Assembly (NCBI GenBank): GCA_021159105.1
Contig: JAGGSM010000092.1
Coordinates: 1 to 16,478, forward strand
Reading direction: 5' to 3'
Source of the DNA: Candidatus Bipolaricaulota bacterium
GTDB lineage: Bacteria; Bipolaricaulota; Bipolaricaulia; UBA7950; UBA9294
DNA: 16,478 bases
This document shows positions 13,099-16,478 of this stretch, one piece after another. Below the pieces are notes generated by a model. It was not told where the DNA came from and did not search any database. It saw only the letters and a list, made by a program, of their open reading frames with translations. The position numbers were made by a program, and so were the translations under genes. Every line of letters begins with the position of its first letter. Positions within the stretch are counted from its first letter, which is position 1.

Positions 13099-13851
13099 AT
13101 GGAAGTGGTATTGCTCCAGCTTGGAGGAGATGTTGTAGACCGTGATGAGCGGCTGAAGAGGGTGGATGGGCTGCTCGCGCGAGAAGGAGAAAATGCTGAT
13201 CTGATCGTTCTGCCCGAGTTATGGACGTACGGCGCACCCGATTTCTCCCGCTGCAAGGAGAGAGGGGAGCCAGTTCCTGGAGAGACATCTGTCTGGTTGA
13301 GCGAGCGTGCACGAGAGCTGTCATCCTATCTCGTCGGAGGGAGCCTCATCGAGTGGGATGGGGAGAGCTACTACAACACATCTCTCCTCTTCGACAGGCA
13401 CGGAGAGCTGATCGGGAAGTATCGTAAGTCCCATCTCCTTTCCTACCACTCCCAGGAGAGGAGCGTCCTCTCTGTCGGGGAGGATCGCCCTACTTTTCCT
13501 ACCCCACTTGCACGACTTGGGATAGCGATCTGCTACGATCTGCGCTTTCCGGAGGTGTTTTCCGCCATGGCCGCGGCAGGGGCCGAGGTGTTCGTCATCC
13601 CGGCCGCGTGGCCGATCACGCGATGGGAAGCGTGGACAGCTCTGTGCCACGCGCGAGCGGTCGAAAACGAGGCCTATGTCCTTGCTTGTGATGGTACGGG
13701 AGGCGGCCTGCTCGGGCGGAGCATGGTCGTCGATCCATCCGGTGTGACGATCGCCTCCCTCGGCGGGGAGGAAGGCGTATTGAGGACGAGGATAGACCTG
13801 GAGCGGTTGCGTGGATTCCGCGAGGAGTTCACGGCCTGGCGTGAGCACTGA
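13099..13851 (+). CDS. Carbon-nitrogen hydrolase, Nit2/omega-amidase-like
   Basis: This 250-residue protein is a nitrilase-superfamily amidase. The catalytic triad is complete: Glu40 (VLPELW), Lys110 (YRKSHL) and Cys145 in ICYDLRFPE. The CYDLRFP motif is typical of the Nit2/YafV omega-amidase group, which hydrolyses alpha-keto acid amides such as alpha-ketoglutaramate or repairs deaminated metabolites. Length suits a stand-alone enzyme without a fused domain. The ATG at 13099 is preceded by GGGAGG at eight bases. The same frame is open back to 12808, but that part crosses the promoter region and the Crp gene. It forms a single-gene unit. A small GC-rich hairpin (13865-13877) after the stop lacks a T tract. 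The exact amide substrate is not determined by sequence. Confidence 0.93.
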   Translation: MEVVLLQLGGDVVDRDERLKRVDGLLAREGENADLIVLPELWTYGAPDFSRCKERGEPVPGETSVWLSERARELSSYLVGGSLIEWDGESYYNTSLLFDRHGELIGKYRKSHLLSYHSQERSVLSVGEDRPTFPTPLARLGIAICYDLRFPEVFSAMAAAGAEVFVIPAAWPITRWEAWTALCHARAVENEAYVLACDGTGGGLLGRSMVVDPSGVTIASLGGEEGVLRTRIDLERLRGFREEFTAWREH

Positions 13852-13902
13852 GCACGGCCTCCTTGCGCAGTGTGCGCGTCGCTCTGAGCTGCCTCCCGCG
13901 CC

Positions 13903-13931
13903 TTGACAGGGTGGGAGCGTCTCCTTAAACT
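13903..13931 (+). promoter_or_regulatory. Strong promoter for tRNA-Leu
   Basis: A perfect -35 TTGACA (13903-13908), a 17-base spacer and TAAACT (13926-13931) place the transcript start near 13938, about 13 bases ahead of the mature tRNA 5' end. Confidence 0.75.
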
Positions 13932-13950
13932 TCCTTCTTGCGGGAAACCA

Positions 13951-14036
<86 letters not shown>

Positions 14037-14040
14037 ATGT

Positions 14041-15057
14041 TCATCTGTATACAGAGATCACTCCGATCGCTACCAGTACCCCTTGCACGATCCACAGCCG
14101 CATCACGATCTTCGGTTCCGGCCATTCGATGTTGGGGAGGAGATAGGGGTAGTCGATCCCCTCTGCTGCCTCCAAGTGGTGATGAAAAGGGCTTATTTTG
14201 AACACCCTCCTTCCCGTGAGCTTGAAGTAGGTCACCTGCAGGATCACTGAGGACGATTCTGCGACGAGGAGCCCAGCCAACAGCGGCAGACAGAGGGATG
14301 TGCCGGTGGTGATCGCCAGTGCTGCCACTGCTCCGCCGAGGGCGAACGAGCCGACATCTCCGAGAAAGATCCTCGCTGGGTAGGTGTTAACCCAGAGGAA
14401 TCCGATCAGGGTACCGATCAGTGGAAGGATCGTCGCCAGTGTCGCATGATCGTGGAACAGGACCGCGTACCCCGCGAGGATGATGAGAGAGGTCCCCGTC
14501 GCCAGGCCATCCAGCCCGTCCGTCAGGTTCATGCTGTTCGTCGTCGCCAGGAAGACCGCGGCGAGCAGGAAGAAGAATCCAACTCTTGTCAGGACGAATG
14601 TAGAGTGAGAGAAGGGGACAAGGATCGCGGTGCGCACCAAGGATGGGAAAGCGAGGAAGAGCACGAGCGTCGCCAGGAGCGAGAGGATGATCTTCTGGCG
14701 TGGCAGAAGGCCGAGAGATCTCTTGTGCACCTGCGATATGATGTCATCGATCAGCCCTATACCGCCGAACAGGAGGGCGCTCGTGAAGATGAACAGACTG
14801 CTCTTTGCCAAGTGTGTATGCAGGATCGCAAGGGATATCCCCCACAGGAGAAGGATCACTAGCCCCCCCATCGTCGCTGTGCCACTCTTCTTCTCGTGCA
14901 AGCGCGGTCCGAAATCGCGGATCCATTGTCCGCCTGACCATCTGCGCATTGCTGTGGCGAAGCGGGAGGAGAAGATGGCAGAGAAGATGGCAAGGATGAT
15001 CGACAGACTAATGACGAGGATCACGCCTAGGTTACCCCGCGAAATTCCCCGTCGCAC
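14041..15057 (-). CDS. mraY: Phospho-N-acetylmuramoyl-pentapeptide transferase (MraY)
   Basis: MraY is the polytopic membrane enzyme that transfers phospho-MurNAc-pentapeptide from UDP to undecaprenyl phosphate, making lipid I of peptidoglycan synthesis. The 338-residue protein shows about ten hydrophobic segments and the family motifs in order: HEKKSGTATMGG, the paired Asp in GGIGLIDDIISQ, NSMNLTDGLDGLA, IFLGDVGSFALGG and the cytoplasmic PFHHHLE. The key Asp residues are present; the usual GTPTMGG reads GTATMGG. The GTG start at 15057 overlaps the upstream gene by 31 bases. A GTG at 15024 (two bases after that gene's stop) would begin the protein just before the first helix and is a real alternative. 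Unusually, no other mur/fts gene is beside it. Confidence 0.95.
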   Translation of the reverse strand: MRRGISRGNLGVILVISLSIILAIFSAIFSSRFATAMRRWSGGQWIRDFGPRLHEKKSGTATMGGLVILLLWGISLAILHTHLAKSSLFIFTSALLFGGIGLIDDIISQVHKRSLGLLPRQKIILSLLATLVLFLAFPSLVRTAILVPFSHSTFVLTRVGFFFLLAAVFLATTNSMNLTDGLDGLATGTSLIILAGYAVLFHDHATLATILPLIGTLIGFLWVNTYPARIFLGDVGSFALGGAVAALAITTGTSLCLPLLAGLLVAESSSVILQVTYFKLTGRRVFKISPFHHHLEAAEGIDYPYLLPNIEWPEPKIVMRLWIVQGVLVAIGVISVYR

Positions 15058-16367
15058 TCGATGAGTGCCTTGCGGATACGCGATAGTTCCTTCTGTGGCG
15101 GCTTGTCAGCCAACGCCCGCTGGACAATCTTGTACAGGGAGTACGTAGTGATGAGGCAGAACCCCTGCGACTTACAACCGCGCAGGACCTCTGGAGTGAA
15201 CTGTGTCCTTCGCCGCTTCGGATCCATGGCACAGGAGGCGTTCACTACCAGGATCCCCTTCTCCGGGCCATCCCCGCTTGTACGGGAGCGATCGACGAGA
15301 TCGAGGAGATGGCGGTAGTGAGCGATCCCAACGCTCTGGCGGTCGGTGGCCGCGATCGCAACGATGGCATCCCCCTCGGGGGAACGCACGAGCAGATCGC
15401 TGCCCAGTTCCTCCACCGCGAACCCGAGCAGGCGCAGGGCATCTGAGATGGCCGGGGTCACGCTCCATCTCCCGTGCGTGTATAGCATCCGCTTGTAGCG
15501 GGTCGACTCCTCCAGGTGCTGGGAGATCTCAGCTATCTTCTCCGAGATCTTGTCCCTGCGGGCGGTGAGGCGCGCCAGCTCATCACGCAGGGAATCCTCC
15601 CCGGATATCGGGTATGACGGGAGCCAGTCCGGCTGCGAGAAGAATCCTGGCCGCGGGACCGCCTCTCTTGCTGCTTGCAGTAGGGCCAGTCCCTCCGCCG
15701 CTGGAGAGGCCATCTCTACGTGTGGAAGGAGGACGAGCAGACCTTCGTCGTAGGGGATCTGCACGGCTATGATGTCGCCGACCCGGTTGCGCGCAAGGAC
15801 GGTGGCGAAGCGTTCTACTGGTGTTGAGAGAATGTCCTGATAGATCGCGGAGTACGAGATCCTGCCGCTGAACTGACGCAGGTACTCCTCAAACGGTGAG
15901 TCTGTTCCGGCAAGGACGATGTCATCCCCTGTGCGTGGGGTGAATCTGGCATTGGAGGGGAAGTTCAGCTGGTGCTGCTTGTCCACGAGGGACACGCTTG
16001 GGAGCCAACTGTAGCGATCGATCCGTTCGGTGACCCCGTCCTTGGAGACCACCTCCAGTCCCTCCCCGCGTGGGTAAAGGCGGCAGACGATCACCCCGCC
16101 CACCTTGTACAGCAGATCGGATGCCTCGTCGCGCCGCCTGCGGAATATCCTCGTCAAGATCGTGCCGAAGCCCCGATCGCTGTCGGCATGTGTGCGGCGT
16201 TTCCCGTCCCTATCCACCGGCAGGTCGTACGCCCAGCGGTCGCTGATCGGTTGGGGGTCGATGAACAGTGCGTCGAGGGAGGAGAAGGACTCCCCCTCAA
16301 AGAAGTCGGCCTTCCTGATCTCCGGGTTGTCCAATCTCCAGTAGATGCTAGCGAGAGTTTGCTTCAT
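15027..16367 (-). CDS. Uncharacterised protein with degenerate nuclease-like C-terminal domain
   Basis: I cannot name this 446-residue soluble protein. Residues 1-255 match nothing I recognise; they include a basic RIFRRRRDEA patch (73-82). A probable coiled coil spans about 258-295 (DSLRDELARLTARRDKISEKIAEISQHL). The region 300-420 recalls restriction-endonuclease-fold domains of hypothetical proteins: LRLLGFAVEELGSDLLVRSPEGDAIVAIAA, YRHLLDLVD, then KGILVVNA and QGFCLITTYSLYKIV. In active relatives the second core strand carries (E/D)xK; here residues 337-340 read AIAA, so catalysis seems lost. The ATG at 16367 has AGG six bases ahead and lies nine bases after a -10 box. It overlaps mraY, so the two are probably co-transcribed. 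Confidence 0.75.
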   Translation of the reverse strand: MKQTLASIYWRLDNPEIRKADFFEGESFSSLDALFIDPQPISDRWAYDLPVDRDGKRRTHADSDRGFGTILTRIFRRRRDEASDLLYKVGGVIVCRLYPRGEGLEVVSKDGVTERIDRYSWLPSVSLVDKQHQLNFPSNARFTPRTGDDIVLAGTDSPFEEYLRQFSGRISYSAIYQDILSTPVERFATVLARNRVGDIIAVQIPYDEGLLVLLPHVEMASPAAEGLALLQAAREAVPRPGFFSQPDWLPSYPISGEDSLRDELARLTARRDKISEKIAEISQHLEESTRYKRMLYTHGRWSVTPAISDALRLLGFAVEELGSDLLVRSPEGDAIVAIAATDRQSVGIAHYRHLLDLVDRSRTSGDGPEKGILVVNASCAMDPKRRRTQFTPEVLRGCKSQGFCLITTYSLYKIVQRALADKPPQKELSRIRKALIECDGEFRGVT

Positions 16368-16376
16368 TGCGCGCCT

Positions 16377-16406
16377 ATCATACCATCATTTGTGGGGGAT
16401 CGACAA
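16377..16406 (-). promoter_or_regulatory. Sigma70-type promoter before the 446-aa protein gene
   Basis: On the minus strand TTGTCG (16406-16401), an 18-base spacer and TATGAT (16382-16377) lead to a predicted start about 3 bases before the ATG at 16367. This would be a near-leaderless message for the uncharacterised gene and mraY. Confidence 0.5.
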
Positions 16407-16422
16407 GAAGGGAAGACAACAC

Positions 16423-16451
16423 AAAAACGGGGCCGCGCGAGGCGGCCCCGT
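16423..16451 (-). terminator. Rho-independent terminator of a gene beyond the right edge
   Basis: A nine-base-pair GC stem (CGGGGCCGC 16428-16436 with 16442-16450) has a five-base loop and, in the minus direction, is followed by five T residues (16427-16423). It ends a minus-strand gene from outside the window. A TGA at 16468-16466 could be that gene's stop, but too little is visible to call it. Confidence 0.85.
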
Positions 16452-16478
16452 GAAATGATCGTCGATCAGTGTCCTTCC

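Overview
This 16.5 kb window is bacterial, moderately GC-rich and densely coded. Genes are mostly on the minus strand, with short gaps or overlaps. Several starts are GTG, and the palindrome CGATCG is conspicuously common. Hopanoid genes, MraY and many LuxR/NarL-type regulators point to a free-living bacterium. The overall style (many lineage-specific proteins, an isolated mraY, an unusual hopanoid operon) would fit an uncultured deep-branching phylum such as Bipolaricaulota (Acetothermia), but that is an impression and not a proof. I see no mobile element, CRISPR array or phage gene.

Region 1 to 8358 (all minus strand, read from right to left) is one long gene string. It starts with a fucose/arabinose-isomerase-like protein (8358-7144) and a small DUF3467 protein (7057-6779). 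A membrane NarL-type histidine kinase (6770-5523) and two tandem NarL/LuxR response regulators (5554-4970 and 4912-4283) follow. Next come a short-chain polyprenyl diphosphate synthase (4283-3276), HpnH (3279-2275), HpnG (2278-1631), IspG (1646-582) and the first 195 codons of squalene-hopene cyclase (585 to the window edge). The last five genes and the second regulator are linked by 1-, 4-, 16- and 4-base overlaps. In effect this is an isoprenoid-to-hopanoid operon headed by a two-component system. IspG makes the precursor HMBPP, the prenyl synthase builds the prenyl diphosphate, the cyclase makes the hopene ring system, HpnH adds adenosine and HpnG removes adenine. A 12-bp palindrome of the form RAGTGTWCACTY lies just upstream of both the isomerase-like gene and the second regulator, which suggests a shared operator.

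Region 8359 to 9698 holds a plus-strand orphan secreted protein (8555-9295) whose promoter places the transcript start almost on the start codon. A strong hairpin follows, then about 400 bp without a convincing gene but with several nested inverted repeats that could form a structured RNA.

Region 9699 to 12905 (minus) carries a second two-component pair: a membrane PAS-PAS histidine kinase (11976-10126) and an Rcp1-like single-domain regulator (10133-9699). A Crp/Fnr-family regulator (12905-12219) lies upstream of them. Its promoter contains a CRP-like palindrome, so autoregulation is plausible.

Region 13031 to 16478 contains a plus-strand Nit2-like amidase (13099-13851) and tRNA-Leu(CAG) (13951-14036) with a near-consensus promoter. 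Convergent with these is a minus-strand pair: an uncharacterised 446-aa protein with a degenerate nuclease-like C-terminal domain (16367-15027) and MraY (15057-14041). A minus-strand intrinsic terminator at the right edge marks the end of a gene outside the window.
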